Shown here: piece after piece, positions 10,999 through 22,859 of the stretch | Layout of the letters: the number at the start of each line of letters is the position of its first letter | Numbering within the stretch: position 1 is the first letter of the stretch | Assembly (NCBI GenBank): GCA_009731375.1 | Contig: BJOX01000027.1 | Location: 3,590-67,589 of the forward strand | Origin: Paulinella micropora | Taxonomy: Eukaryota > Cercozoa > Imbricatea > Euglyphida | Length of the DNA: 64,000 nt | Direction: 5' to 3' | Translations under genes and position numbers: made by a program | The notes under the pieces: generated by a model | The model's input: the letters and a program-made list of their open reading frames with translations, nothing else | The model's database searches: none | Told to the model about the DNA's origin: nothing

Positions 10999-11076
10999 GT
11001 TCGCAAAAGGGGGTACACGGCAGGCATTGTTGGGGGTATGAACATGTAGTTGGTCATACCCAAAACGGATCCAGCT

Positions 11077-11501
11077 TCAGGCACATTGGGGAGAGCGGCA
11101 TACGGGGGACGACGTCGATTCCGCTGTGTCAGTAGCGATGTTGGCGATGCCGGGTAGCGTTAGTTCGTGATTTTCCGGGCGAGGCGCGGACATCGATCCA
11201 TGAGGGCCGGGTATGTCCATGCCTAAGGGTGTGTCACAAACTTGGTTCGGAAGTTGGTTGGGGACCAGGGAGCCTGGGGCTGTAGGGTGAGGGTAGTCAA
11301 TCCGTGTATCTGGATGGGCATCCTTCTCGATATCCTCATGTTCTCCATTTGGGTGACTGCGGATCGTCCATATACGTTGCGCGGAGGCGTAGTTCCATGC
11401 GCCCGCGTTGATGGCGTTCGTAGTCCAATTGGAGAGATATTCGCGTTCTGCCGGAGTCCAGCGCGGGCATGGGGCCGTAACTGGTTTGGCATTTCCAAAC
11501 A

Positions 11502-11502
<1 letters not shown>
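11077..11502 (-). pseudogene. Possible gypsy reverse transcriptase N-terminal fragment
   Basis: A 141-aa ORF on the same strand as, and just upstream of, the RNase H ORF. Residues ~17-50 (AEREYLSNWTTNAINAGAWN) resemble the stretch before the first RT motif in gypsy polyproteins. The catalytic YxDD region is absent. The ORF starts at the edge of a CTAT microsatellite, which probably truncated it. Confidence 0.35.
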
Positions 11503-11503
<1 letters not shown>

Positions 11504-11560
<57 letters not shown>

Positions 11561-11610
11561 ATCTATCTATCTATCTATCTATCTATTTATCTCTATCATA
11601 TCTATCAATC

Positions 11611-11649
<39 letters not shown>

Positions 11650-11749
11650 CCTATCTATCTATCTTTCATATCTATCTTATCATATCTATCTATCCATCTG
11701 TCTACCTATCTATCTAACCTTTCATATCTATCTTATCATATCTATCTAG

Positions 11750-11795
<46 letters not shown>

Positions 11796-11796
11796 C
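11504..11796. repeat. (CTAT)n microsatellite
   Basis: Interrupted tetranucleotide tract. Related tracts lie at 11990-12045, 12700-12770, 12900-13090 and 16580-16790. Confidence 0.95.
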
Positions 11797-11879
11797 TGTC
11801 GGGCGTCCCTCCCTTCGATAAGAAAAATTGGTCGAGGGGGCGGGACATTGGCGATGAAGACTTCTAGAGCAAACTGCAC

Positions 11880-11982
11880 CACATGCCAGTTGGCTACCTA
11901 GCTATCTACCTAGCTATCTGCCTGTCTATAGCTATCTACCTAGCTATCTGCCTGTCTGTATCTGTCTGTCTATATCTGTCTA

Positions 11983-12044
<62 letters not shown>

Positions 12045-12048
12045 CGTG
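11880..12048. repeat. CTAT/CTGT microsatellite
   Basis: Degenerate tetranucleotide repeats grading from CTACCTAG to CTGT to CTAT. No gene. Confidence 0.85.
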
Positions 12049-12206
12049 GGGAATGCAGAGGGCCAGCTGCAGTGCTCTGGCCTAAAACCAAACCCCCTAT
12101 AATGACGATTTTGTGTCCGCCGTTAATCGCGCGCAGCGCAAGGGCTAAACAGGCAACCAACTCCTGACCCTCAGATATTCTGGACGAACGTCGGCGGCTA
12201 GCCCCC

Positions 12207-12559
12207 NNNNNNNNNNNNNNNNNNNNNNNNNNNNNNNNNNNNNNNNNNNNNNNNNNNNNNNNNNNNNNNNNNNNNNNNNNNNNNNNNNNNNNNNNNNNNN
12301 NNNNNNNNNNNNNNNNNNNNNNNNNNNNNNNNNNNNNNNNNNNNNNNNNNNNNNNNNNNNNNNNNNNNNNNNNNNNNNNNNNNNNNNNNNNNNNNNNNNN
12401 NNNNNNNNNNNNNNNNNNNNNNNNNNNNNNNNNNNNNNNNNNNNNNNNNNNNNNNNNNNNNNNNNNNNNNNNNNNNNNNNNNNNNNNNNNNNNNNNNNNN
12501 NNNNNNNNNNNNNNNNNNNNNNNNNNNNNNNNNNNNNNNNNNNNNNNNNNNNNNNNNNN
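12207..12559. other. Assembly gap
   Basis: Run of N after a copy edge of the GGACGAACGTCGGCGG dispersed repeat. Confidence 0.95.
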
Positions 12560-12699
12560 TTTGGTATCGCCTGTATCAGTCCCTTCCGTGCAAACATCAC
12601 GGCTTAGCTGGGCATCGGGTTAATACTTTGCCCACAGACTTCCTTGGTTGACGACGAAATCAGAAGCTCCTTTTTTCTTACATTAGTCGATATCTCATC

Positions 12700-12701
12700 T
12701 G

Positions 12702-12771
<70 letters not shown>

Positions 12772-12901
12772 GCGTAGAACCGTCAGACTGCACAAATTCG
12801 GGGCCTAGTGCCCATTCCCGGCCCGCTACCCAGTCGCTGATTTGCGGCGGGGTGGAATGGATGCCTATGTCTTCGGATATGCAGAGCTGATAGACCAAAC
12901 A

Positions 12902-12982
<81 letters not shown>

Positions 12983-13050
12983 GTCTATCTGTCTATCTAT
13001 CTATCTATCTAGATCTATTTATCCTATTCATCCTATCTATCCTATCTATC

Positions 13051-13084
<34 letters not shown>

Positions 13085-13093
13085 GTCTGTCTG
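12700..13093. repeat. Two (CTAT)n blocks around a short unique spacer
   Basis: Long CTAT runs at 12701-12770 and 12903-13093. The sequence beside the first (GAAATCAGAAGCTCCTTTTT, 12656-) recurs at 16797, so the microsatellites are part of a dispersed repeat. Confidence 0.85.
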
Positions 13094-13099
13094 TCTATA

Positions 13100-13215
13100 T
13101 TATACTATTGCAAAGTGAAATAAATACGTTTGAAAAAGAAATCAAAAGCGAAATCAAAAGCACAGGAGAGAGCCATCCTCAAGACACTAACGCTATTTCC
13201 TTTTTCAAAACACTG
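13100..13215. repeat. Dispersed repeat, copy 2
   Basis: Matches 8790-8899 over ~110 bp. The forward frame reads FEKEIKSEIKSTGESHPQ, so it may derive from coding sequence, but no full gene is visible. Confidence 0.65.
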
Positions 13216-13309
13216 CTAAACACATATCTGCTCACAACTAATGTACGTTTATATTTACACCATATTCAATATAGTAATAGGTCCGATCTCATATTCTTTT
13301 CTACATATG

Positions 13310-13345
<36 letters not shown>

Positions 13346-14082
13346 ACACACACGTACGCACACAATGTAAGTATGAGTACAGGCATGCACAATACATACT
13401 GTAATACATACATATGTTACATACATACACATACACACAAACGCAAACATACACAAGCACCAACGCACCATCGCATACACACACACACACCAACACATAC
13501 ACACAAATATAAATAATATATACATATTCATTACATATATACGTATATTTATATATATACATATACATATATTTATGTACATATATATTTATTATACACA
13601 TAATACATAAATACACATACAAAGATGCAAAGACACACACACACACACATACAAACACGCTCTCACAAACACCAACACACGCACTCACACACACACACTC
13701 ACACAATACATATATGCAATACCATGTAATATATACATACATACATACAATGTGCATACATACATGCATGCAAAGTACATACATGCATACCTACATTCAT
13801 TTTTGTATTATGTATATATTTAATGTTATGTACTACTTTTGTATATTCAGGTTTTTTATTCTTCTTCGGTGGTGGTTTATATTGACGTTTGTGGTTGTTG
13901 TTGGTTTTCCAGCCAGGCGCGATGCTTCCTCCCTCCTCAGTATCTCTCTCTCTCTCTCTCTCTCTCTCGCTCTCGCTCTCACACACACACACACATTCAC
14001 TCAGTGTCTCTCTCCTCCCCTTCCCGCGTCAGCACCCTGCCCCCCCCCCCTCTCTCTCTTTCTTGTTTTCACCCTTGCATTC

Positions 14083-14145
<63 letters not shown>

Positions 14146-14150
14146 TTTAT
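13310..14150. repeat. CA, TA and CT microsatellite cluster
   Basis: CA/ACAT tracts (13310-13790), an AT-rich stretch, then (CT)n at 13948-13980 and 14085-14145. All ORFs here are low-complexity artefacts. Confidence 0.85.
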
Positions 14151-14358
14151 GTTAGAGAAAAGGGAGGGCAGAAGGAGGGGGAGAGAGAGAGAGAAATGAA
14201 GGGGGTTTTGCTTGGGATGACCAAGGGAAGGTATACCGCCGCCTGTCTCTCTGTCTCTCTGTTTTAACAGACAGAGGGGAGGTGATATGGACTGGTTGGG
14301 AAAGGCAAAAACCAAGACAGGGCGGGAGCGGGGGAAGAGGGGGGGGGGGGGGGGGGGA

Positions 14359-15087
14359 NNNNNNNNNNNNNNNNNNNNNNNNNNNNNNNNNNNNNNNNNN
14401 NNNNNNNNNNNNNNNNNNNNNNNNNNNNNNNNNNNNNNNNNNNNNNNNNNNNNNNNNNNNNNNNNNNNNNNNNNNNNNNNNNNNNNNNNNNNNNNNNNNN
14501 NNNNNNNNNNNNNNNNNNNNNNNNNNNNNNNNNNNNNNNNNNNNNNNNNNNNNNNNNNNNNNNNNNNNNNNNNNNNNNNNNNNNNNNNNNNNNNNNNNNN
14601 NNNNNNNNNNNNNNNNNNNNNNNNNNNNNNNNNNNNNNNNNNNNNNNNNNNNNNNNNNNNNNNNNNNNNNNNNNNNNNNNNNNNNNNNNNNNNNNNNNNN
14701 NNNNNNNNNNNNNNNNNNNNNNNNNNNNNNNNNNNNNNNNNNNNNNNNNNNNNNNNNNNNNNNNNNNNNNNNNNNNNNNNNNNNNNNNNNNNNNNNNNNN
14801 NNNNNNNNNNNNNNNNNNNNNNNNNNNNNNNNNNNNNNNNNNNNNNNNNNNNNNNNNNNNNNNNNNNNNNNNNNNNNNNNNNNNNNNNNNNNNNNNNNNN
14901 NNNNNNNNNNNNNNNNNNNNNNNNNNNNNNNNNNNNNNNNNNNNNNNNNNNNNNNNNNNNNNNNNNNNNNNNNNNNNNNNNNNNNNNNNNNNNNNNNNNN
15001 NNNNNNNNNNNNNNNNNNNNNNNNNNNNNNNNNNNNNNNNNNNNNNNNNNNNNNNNNNNNNNNNNNNNNNNNNNNNNNNNNNNNNNN
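14359..15087. other. Assembly gap
   Basis: Run of N bounded by poly-G and poly-C. Confidence 0.95.
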
Positions 15088-15224
15088 TTTTTTCCCCCCC
15101 CCCCCCCCCCCCAATCGGCTCCCAAAAATCGGGAAAACAATTACCTCCCCCAACCCCTTTCTCCGATTTTCGGGGGGAAACCCTCGTTGGCAGCTGACGA
15201 GATTTTTTTTTCTTTTTGAAAAAC

Positions 15225-15300
15225 CCAACGCACGCAAGGTTCGGTAAAATTCCTTTCGCTCGAAATAGTCTGCTATGCACGGATAGCGCGCCAAATTCGG
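15225..15300. repeat. Dispersed repeat (GATTCGGTAAAATTCC family)
   Basis: A ~75-bp block recurs at 17075-17180 and 17795-17890, each near a poly-G/C-bounded gap. These edges probably belong to one repeat family that defeated assembly. Confidence 0.6.
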
Positions 15301-15559
15301 ACTTAGTCTCCCAGAAGAAAGCGGGGAGGGGGGGAGGGGTGACTTGGTGTTTGGACAATGTTCCCTCTGCACTCCCCCTCCCCTGCCACTCTGCCCCAAT
15401 TTGCTGTCCCGGCGCCTGGGTTTCTCTGGACAAAGTCGTTGGCAGCAGCCCCAAAAAAATACAGGTTACTGGCATTCCGGGAGAGGGTGGGGAGGGGCAG
15501 GGGGGCCGTGTGAGAAGGCGCGAGGAAGAGGACAGTACGGTGGTAAATTTGGCGCCAAA

Positions 15560-15710
15560 AAACTATTTTTCCAAAATGGCAGCAATTTGCGGCTCTGGTC
15601 AAATTGTGTCGTGAAATTGGCCGAGTTCTGGGTCGCGCAAGCAAAAAAAAGAATTTGCCGTTTCGGCATTTGCTTTGGACCCTCATATTCTGAACGAATT
15701 TCGGTGGGCG

Positions 15711-15755
<45 letters not shown>

Positions 15756-16290
15756 CCAAATTNNNNNNNNNNGTTCAGCATATCTGAGATTCCAAGGCAA
15801 GTGTGCCGAAATGTCCTCTGCTAAATTTTTTTTGGTGGCGAAATCCGCAATTTGCGGCAAAAATGGCTTGGTTCTTATTCGACCGCAATTTGCGGCTCTG
15901 GTCGAATTTGTCGCGAAATTGGCAGGGGTTTGAGTCCAAAAAAGAATTTGCCATTTCGGCATTTGCTTTGGACCGTCAGATATTTTGGACGAACGTCGGC
16001 GGGCGGGGATTTTTTTTTTTTGTTTTGTAACACTAAATTCTTTCCCCGCCCGCCGGCCTTCGTTCATCTGAGGTTCCAAGGCAAGTGCCGAAATGTCCTC
16101 TGCTAAATTTTTTTTGGTGGCGAAATCTGCCATTTGTAACAAAAACGGCTTTGTTCTTATTCGACCGCAATTTGCGGCTCTGGTCGAATTTGTCGCGAAA
16201 TTGGCCGGGGTTTGAGTTTCACCAAAAAAGAATTTGCCATTTTCGGCGTTTGCTTTGGACCATGGCTGATGAAGTCGGGGCGTGATGCAA
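15560..16290. repeat. ~282-bp repeat in three partial tandem copies
   Basis: The block with CGACCGCAATTTGCGGCTCT, GAATTTGCC.TTTCGGC and GGACGAACGTCGGCGGGCGG occurs from about 15560, 15790 and 16070 (the CCTCTGCTAAATTTT anchors lie 282 bp apart). A fragment also appears at 12170-12206. It is non-coding, with poly-T junctions and a 10-N gap inside. Confidence 0.7.
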
Positions 16291-16579
16291 AGGGTTGATG
16301 AAGTCGGGGTTGTAGAAGGTAACTCACAACGAGCGTGAACTCCTGAAACCTCGGCTTGCTCATGACATCATCTCCTTATGGCACACGCTCCTGGGGAGTG
16401 TTCTAGTGTTGTCCCGTATAGTTCAAAAGGGCTCGGCTACCTTTCGGCTTGAACTGGGCACAGACACCAACCACAGCGAGACAGTGGTTGGTGTGCAGCT
16501 TGGCCGGTGCTGAAAGTTCTTGTCCGGGGATAGTATAGGAGGCAATGGCTTTTCAAGCTACGCCACGCCCATAGATTAA

Positions 16580-16731
16580 ACATATCTATCTATCTATCTA
16601 TATAACTATCTATCTACCCAGCTATCTACCCAGCTATCTACCTTGCTATCTATCTGTCTACCTAGCTATCTATCTGTCTACCTAGCTATCTATCTGTCTA
16701 CCTGTCTATCTATCTATCTATCTATCTATCC

Positions 16732-16790
<59 letters not shown>
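16580..16790. repeat. CTAT/CTAC microsatellite
   Basis: Tetranucleotide tract with interruptions; its right edge joins the same flank as the 12.7-kb tract. Confidence 0.9.
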
Positions 16791-16792
<2 letters not shown>

Positions 16793-17209
16793 GACGAAAT
16801 CAGAAGCTCCTTTTTTCTGACATTAGTCGATATCTCATCTGAAGTCCATATCTCATCACTCACTCCACCTGGAGATCACCAAGGCCACTTGAGGTGTCAC
16901 TGACCCTCCCTTGCGCTTGGTTTTTGAAATGGGTGTCATCTGTCGACAGACAGAATTAGGGGATAGTGTGGGAGTGCTGGGCCCGTGGCCTTATGTGTGC
17001 CTAGCCATACGCCTAAAAGTCACATGCCGAAATAGCGACGGGAAGCACGGGTGGCGCGTGAAAAATCCAACCGTCGCAATGCACGCAAGATTCGGTAAAA
17101 TTACTTTCATACCAAACAGTCTATTGTGCACGACCAGCTCGCCATATCGACGGGTCAGCGGCCAAACGATTTTTTTTTTCGCTCGTAGTGATTTTTTTTC
17201 CCTGACACC

Positions 17210-17245
<36 letters not shown>

Positions 17246-17252
17246 CCCCCGC

Positions 17253-17733
17253 NNNNNNNNNNNNNNNNNNNNNNNNNNNNNNNNNNNNNNNNNNNNNNNN
17301 NNNNNNNNNNNNNNNNNNNNNNNNNNNNNNNNNNNNNNNNNNNNNNNNNNNNNNNNNNNNNNNNNNNNNNNNNNNNNNNNNNNNNNNNNNNNNNNNNNNN
17401 NNNNNNNNNNNNNNNNNNNNNNNNNNNNNNNNNNNNNNNNNNNNNNNNNNNNNNNNNNNNNNNNNNNNNNNNNNNNNNNNNNNNNNNNNNNNNNNNNNNN
17501 NNNNNNNNNNNNNNNNNNNNNNNNNNNNNNNNNNNNNNNNNNNNNNNNNNNNNNNNNNNNNNNNNNNNNNNNNNNNNNNNNNNNNNNNNNNNNNNNNNNN
17601 NNNNNNNNNNNNNNNNNNNNNNNNNNNNNNNNNNNNNNNNNNNNNNNNNNNNNNNNNNNNNNNNNNNNNNNNNNNNNNNNNNNNNNNNNNNNNNNNNNNN
17701 NNNNNNNNNNNNNNNNNNNNNNNNNNNNNNNNN
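17253..17733. other. Assembly gap
   Basis: Run of N bounded by poly-C tracts on both sides. Confidence 0.95.
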
Positions 17734-17899
17734 CCCCCCCCCCCCCTCCCTCCCCCCGGCCTTCGCCCAACTTCGGGGGAAAACTTCCTTGGCGGCCGAC
17801 GAGATTCGGTAAAATTCCTTTCGCGCGAAATAGTTATGCAAGGATAGGGCGCTGAATGCGACGGGTTAGCGACCAAACAATTTCTTGCGCTCGTGGTGG

Positions 17900-18900
17900 T
17901 TTTTTTTTCTCTCTGCTACCATTCGCCTTAGTCAAATGTGGCAATATTAGCAGTACTTTGTTTGTAATAATTACTTCTATCATATTTAAGCGAACTATGA
18001 AAAAAAAACCGCTCATCAATAACGTCAAATGTCATTTTAATGAACCATTAAGTGGGTGCATCCTGGCTCGCGCTGACGATTTTATTTTTTGATAACATAA
18101 CTAAGTCACTTCCAGATAAGATTTTACCTCCGTACCTTGACGTATCGATAGAGCATGTCTTGAAATATATTAATATCCAACTTATTTCAGTATTACTACG
18201 AGAAATTGATGATTTTATTCAGTTTGAAAAACACTGCCACATTCGCCACTGGCAATGACCGTCAGGCTAGGATCCTCGCGTTCAACTGGCACCTATATAT
18301 GTTTGATAACATGAGACGTCTTCTCATAAGTAAGTCACTTCCCGATAACTTCAAGTCGAGATTTTACTAATACCTCTGTACCTTGACGTATCGATATTAA
18401 TAGACGATATAGACTCCAGCAAATGTCATTGTATTGAAATATTAATATCCAGCTTATTTCAGTATTATTAATATTATTAATACGTTGAGAAATGATGGTC
18501 GGATTTTATTCAGTTTGCCATTGAAAAACACTGCCACATTTGTGGCAATGATCCACAAATGTGGCGCTCGCCCGGTTAAGTGCTAAAGTTATTTTCTACC
18601 CTGGTTCTCAATACAAGTTTAACTTAATAATATGAAGTTAGTGATTACACTGATGCTACCGAATTGCACTAATTTGAATTCGAGTCTGATTGTCAATGTG
18701 AATTTGATTGTTGACTTTGACACTTGAATATCCTAGGCTGTATTAGTAATACTTCCTAACTCCTGCAACTTCATTTCACATGATTACTTCAAGTTCCAGA
18801 GCATTTTCCACTTGACTGATCAACCTCAAAAATTAGTATTTAAAATATCTTTGCTTTTCACTGAATTTTTTAACTACCTCATTCTTTGACGTCATTTTCA
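17900..18900. repeat. AT-rich intergenic DNA with a local duplication
   Basis: A block containing AAGTCACTTCC.GATAA and GTACCTTGACGTATCGATA occurs at ~18100 and ~18335. A CCACAAATGTGG palindrome at 18551 recurs at 24815-24845. No gene is supported. Confidence 0.55.
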
Positions 18901-19331
18901 AGTAGTATCAAGATCTCCTGGAACTCTTGTTTGTTCTTTCTTTTCTTTCGGACGGACAGACTGGGGGGGGGGGGGGGGGGGGGGGGGGCCCNNNNNNNNN
19001 NCGTCTTGTGACACTGGTAGTCGTGGTCTCCGACGTCAGCCATAGCCTAAATTGAGTAGCGCGAGGGACAGTGCGCGAACCATACGATGGAAGGAGTAGC
19101 TGTAGCGGGGTATTTGCAAAGCTTAGCACAGTTGACAAACAAAATTAAGAACAATACACTGTGCAAGAACATGCTTTTTTCTTCAGATACTTGCAGTCCG
19201 CAGCGGCGTGAGTGTGCGCGCCAGAGGGAGAGGCACTAGCTCTGACGGAAGATAGCACAAGCAGGAGCGGCCTGCTGCTTGTCTGGCATGATCTGATAGG
19301 CGCTACTGGCGGGTCGCTATCCAGGCATGTG

Positions 19332-19597
19332 GCTCGGCGCGGTAGCAATACATGTATCAATGTATTGGGTTTCATAGGTCAACCAAACCCTGAGGGAGCT
19401 GAATCTACGCTTCAACAAAATTGGTGATGATGGTGCAAACGCAATCGGACAAGCTCTCAAGGTACCTGCAGTGCTTTTGCGATGTGGTTCGCTCCTTCTG
19501 GTCCGATGTTGTTGTTGAACAACACAAGCTCAGTTAAGCTGGTGTTCACCTAAATCATGTTCATTATAAATGTTCTGCTACCGGCGCCCGCGTAGCA
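19332..19597. repeat. Bidirectional LRR exon cassette, isolated copy at 19.3 kb
   Basis: Left palindrome (degenerate, 19332-19347), acceptor TTCATAG, plus-strand LRR exon 19378-19461, GTAC at 19462-19465, minus-strand LRR exon 19466-19549, acceptor (minus) TTTAG, right palindrome 19576-19597 (arms TGCTAC and GTAGCA). The plus exon reads VNQTLREL...IGDDGANAIGQALK and the minus exon VNTSLTEL...IGPEGANHIAKALQ, both exactly 84 bp and open. The arrangement equals cassette 3 of the ROCO gene turned round, including flanking intron sequence (ACATGTATCAAT next to the palindrome). No Roc/COR exons are seen nearby, so this may be an orphan exon store or a relic. Confidence 0.8.
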
Positions 19598-19756
19598 CTT
19601 GTGTGTGTGTGAGAGAGACAGCGAGTGTGTGTGTGTGCGTGTGTGTTTGTGTGATTGTGTGATTGTGTGTGAATGTAATAAAGTATGTACGTGTGTGTGT
19701 GTGTGTGTGTGTATTAGAGCGAGCGAGAGAGAGAGAGCATATGCTTAGATGACAAC

Positions 19757-19819
19757 ACTGAAAACACTTTTGTCAAGCTCGATTGGCAGAACAAAATTGG
19801 TGCTGAAGGCGCTGCTTCC

Positions 19820-19855
<36 letters not shown>

Positions 19856-20035
19856 GGAGAGGAGAGAGAGAGAGGGAGANNNNNNNNNNAGAGAGATCAT
19901 AACAGGTGTAGTCCTGAACTGAAGTAGTGATGTCTTTGTGCATGTATAGTCTGTGTGACCTGCAGTCCCTTGGCGACTGCCGAAGCACCAACAGCTCCAA
20001 GAATCTGGCTTGACAAATCGAGCGATTTGCCTTCA
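19757..20035. pseudogene. Eroded LRR exon cassette interrupted by GA microsatellite
   Basis: Plus-strand remnant ENTFVKLDWQNKIGAEGAA (~19758-19817) runs into (GA)n and a 10-N gap. A minus-strand LRR-like exon remains at ~19960-20035 (KSLDLSSQ...GASAVAKGLQ followed by a GT donor). Together they look like one bidirectional cassette whose centre was replaced by simple repeat. Confidence 0.5.
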
Positions 20036-20239
20036 TAATTGGCCTATTCAGAGCAGATAACCCATGAACACAAACAAGAAGTGAAAGAAAGGAGGTTCAA
20101 GCGAAAAGTAAAAAAAAAAAAAAAGATAACAGACCACGAACTTGCTAAGGACGTCGTGTTGTCCTACATGAAAGGCTGCCAAAGCCGCCTGTCGTGCCAT
20201 GGTCGCTCTTGCTTTTTTGTGTGCTGGCCTTGTTTGCCA

Positions 20240-20590
20240 TAAAAATAAATCAGGCCTATGGTGAATTTTTTGTTTCTGTTGTGATGTTTATCGAAACCCG
20301 TTGAGTTTTCGGCAAATGCTACCAAAACAGAGCACAATCTCTTCAAAACTGTTATTGGCCACACAAAATTGTGAACAAAAAATCTTTTCCGCAAACTGAC
20401 AAACTGGAACAAACAAGAAACAACATTTTAGCATTGCAATGACGCTCAGTACTACGATCTCTCAGTGCGTCCTCGTTTGCAGCATGCTGGCTGCAATTGC
20501 TAGCTATGACTTTGGTAGTGAGTTGAACTTTCAACTCCGTACAGGAGGAGTGGAGATGGTCTTACGCGCTGGGCCACCAGCTTCTTCTTC
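20240..20590 (+). repeat. Inverted-repeat copy 1, with ORF leading into a TTC tract
   Basis: The unique segment before the triplet tract (ORF start MTLSTTISQCVLVCSMLAAI, then ASYDFGSELNFQL) is homologous to the reverse complement of 30225-30520 (SMLAAIANYDFGSELNFQL). In both copies the triplet tract begins at the same codon after GP.A, so the tract was present before duplication. The protein is unrecognised. Confidence 0.7.
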
Positions 20591-21468
20591 TTCTTCTTCT
20601 TCTTCTTCTTCTTCTTCTTCTTCTTCTTCTTCTTCTTCTTCTTCTTCTTCTTCTTCTTCTTCTTCTTCTTCTTCTTCTTCTTCTTCTTCTTCTTCTTCTT
20701 CTTCTTCTTCTTCTTCTTCTTCTTCTCCACCACCACCACCACAGCCACCATTTTTTCCTCCTCCTACTCTTTCTCCTCCTCCTACCAATCTTTCCCCTAT
20801 TTATCCTCGTCCTACTTGTTCTCCTTTTTGTTCTACTCCTCTTCTTCCTCTTTCCTCACCCCCTCTTCCTTCCTCCCCTCCTCCTCCTCCTTCTCCTTCT
20901 CCTTCTTCTTCTTCTTCTTTTCTTCTTCTTCTTCTTCTTCTTCTTCTTCTTCTCTTCCTCCTCCTCTTGTTCCTACTCGTCCTGCTCCTTCTCTTCCTCC
21001 TCGTCCTGCTTCTCCTGCTCCTGTTCCTCCTCCTCGTCCTGCTCCTCCTCTTCCTCCTCCTCGTCCTGTCTATTCTCATCCTCCCACGTCTCCTACTCTT
21101 CCGCCTCCTCCTTCTCATACTGCTCCTCCTCTTTATCCTCCGATTCCATCTTCTCCTACTCCTCTTCCTCCTCCTGCTATTCCTCATCTTCATCATTCTC
21201 TTTCTCGTCCTGCTCCTCTCTGTCCTCCTCTTCATCCTCTTCCTCTCCCGCTTTCTTCTTCTTCTTCTTCTTCTTCTTCTTCTTCTTCTTCTTCTTCTTC
21301 TTCTTCTTCTCCTCCTCCTCCTCCTCCTCATCCTCCTCCTGCTCCTCCTGCTCCTTCTGCTCCTTCTCCTTTTACTTTTGCTTCTTTTTCCTCTTCTTTC
21401 CCTTCTTTTCCTTCTTTTCCTCCTCTTCCTCCTAGTCCTCCTCCTCCTCCTACTACTACTACTACTAC

Positions 21469-21500
<32 letters not shown>

Positions 21501-22066
21501 CTTCTTCTTCTTCTTCTTCTTCTTCTTCTTCTTCTTCTCTTCTTTTTCTTTTTCTTCTTGTTCTTCTTCTTCTTCTTCTTCTTCTTCTTCTTCTTCTTCT
21601 TCTTCTTCTTCTTCTTTCTTCTTCTTCTTTCTTCTTCTTCTTCTTCTTCTTCTTCTTCTTCTTCTTCTTCTTCTTCTTCTTCGTCTTCCACTGCATCAAC
21701 TACTACTACTTCTAATTCTACTTCCACTTCTACTACTACTACTTCTGCTACTACTACTACTACTACTACTACTACTAATACTACTACTACTACTTCTACT
21801 ACTACCACCACCACCACCACCACCACTACCACTTTCACTTCTATTACTACTACCATCACCACCACTACTGCTGCTGCTGCTGTTTTTGCTGCTGCTGCCA
21901 CCTTTCCATATCCTGTATCGTCCCCCTGTCCTCCCTTTTCTTCTTCTCCTTCTTCTTCTTTTACTTTTTCTTCCACTGCTCCTTCTTTTTCGTCGTCTTC
22001 TTCCCCTTCTTTTCCTTCTTTTCCTCCTCCTCTTCCTCCTCCTACTACTACTACTACTAATACTAC

Positions 22067-22120
<54 letters not shown>

Positions 22121-22330
22121 TTCTTCTTCTTCTTCTTCTTCTTCCACAACAACAACAACTACTCCTTCTACTACTACTACTACTACTACCACCACTACCA
22201 CTACTGCTGCTGTTTTTGTTGCTGCTGCCACCTTTCCTTTTCCTGCATCGTCCCCCTGTCCTCCTCTCTTTTCTTCTTCTTCTTCTTCTTCTTCTTCTTC
22301 TTCTTCTTCTTCTTCTTCTTCTTCTTCTAA
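20581..22330. repeat. Long (TTC)n/(TCC)/(TAC) triplet tract
   Basis: 1.75 kb of pyrimidine-rich triplets: TTC dominates, with TCC, CTG-like and TAC subregions. It stays open in all three forward frames, giving meaningless poly-Ser, poly-Leu or poly-Phe ORFs. Homopurine-homopyrimidine mirror tracts of this kind can form triplex DNA. Confidence 0.95.
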
Positions 22331-22729
22331 AAAAAGACCCTGCAACTGACATGCCACAGCTGCAAAAAGTGCTGAATATTGCAGAGTGTATGTCAACCGA
22401 CTTTGACAATCTGAGTCCGGATGAATGGATTCAAAAACCTGATGTGAAAAAATATTGATAAAGGTTGGATGGCCTGATAAATATTTCGATCTAGCCAGCA
22501 AGGAAGAATGCAGTGGTATGAAAGAGTACATAAGTACATAAAAATATATTTAGTTTTATTATTAAAAGTTTACTTAACGAGCTTTCTTTGCGAAACGCTG
22601 TTCTCCCTCAGGGGAAGAACTTAGGAAGCTGTCCTTGAAGTGATAAGCTTCTCTACCTAATTGTAACTGTCACTAGTTACTAGAAAGTTAGGTAGGGAGC
22701 AAACATAATTTTGTCTGCTTCCTGCCTAA

Positions 22730-22777
<48 letters not shown>

Positions 22778-22780
22778 GCG
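22730..22780. repeat. (CT)n microsatellite
   Basis: Short dinucleotide tract between AT-rich unique DNA and the 81-bp repeats. Confidence 0.85.
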
Positions 22781-22859
22781 TTACTAAGAGTTCCGCGAGG
22801 AAGGAAGCTTAATGAAATCTGTTGCTGTCTCTTGCGTCTCTCTCTGCGGATGAACTGTT

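Noticed and set aside
13241-14199. Tyr/His/Thr- and Ser/Leu-rich ORFs
   Set aside because: Translation of CA and CT microsatellites.
19020-19320. Further degenerate LRR exons left of the 19.3-kb cassette (SPSGAHTHAAADCKYLK on the minus strand)
   Set aside because: Some LRR-like positions, but no intact splice sites or GTAC centre; not strong enough to annotate.
20439-22349. 636-aa Ser/Leu/Thr-rich ORF and overlapping shadows
   Set aside because: Produced by the TTC/TAC triplet tract, open in all frames; only the first ~45 codons have normal composition.
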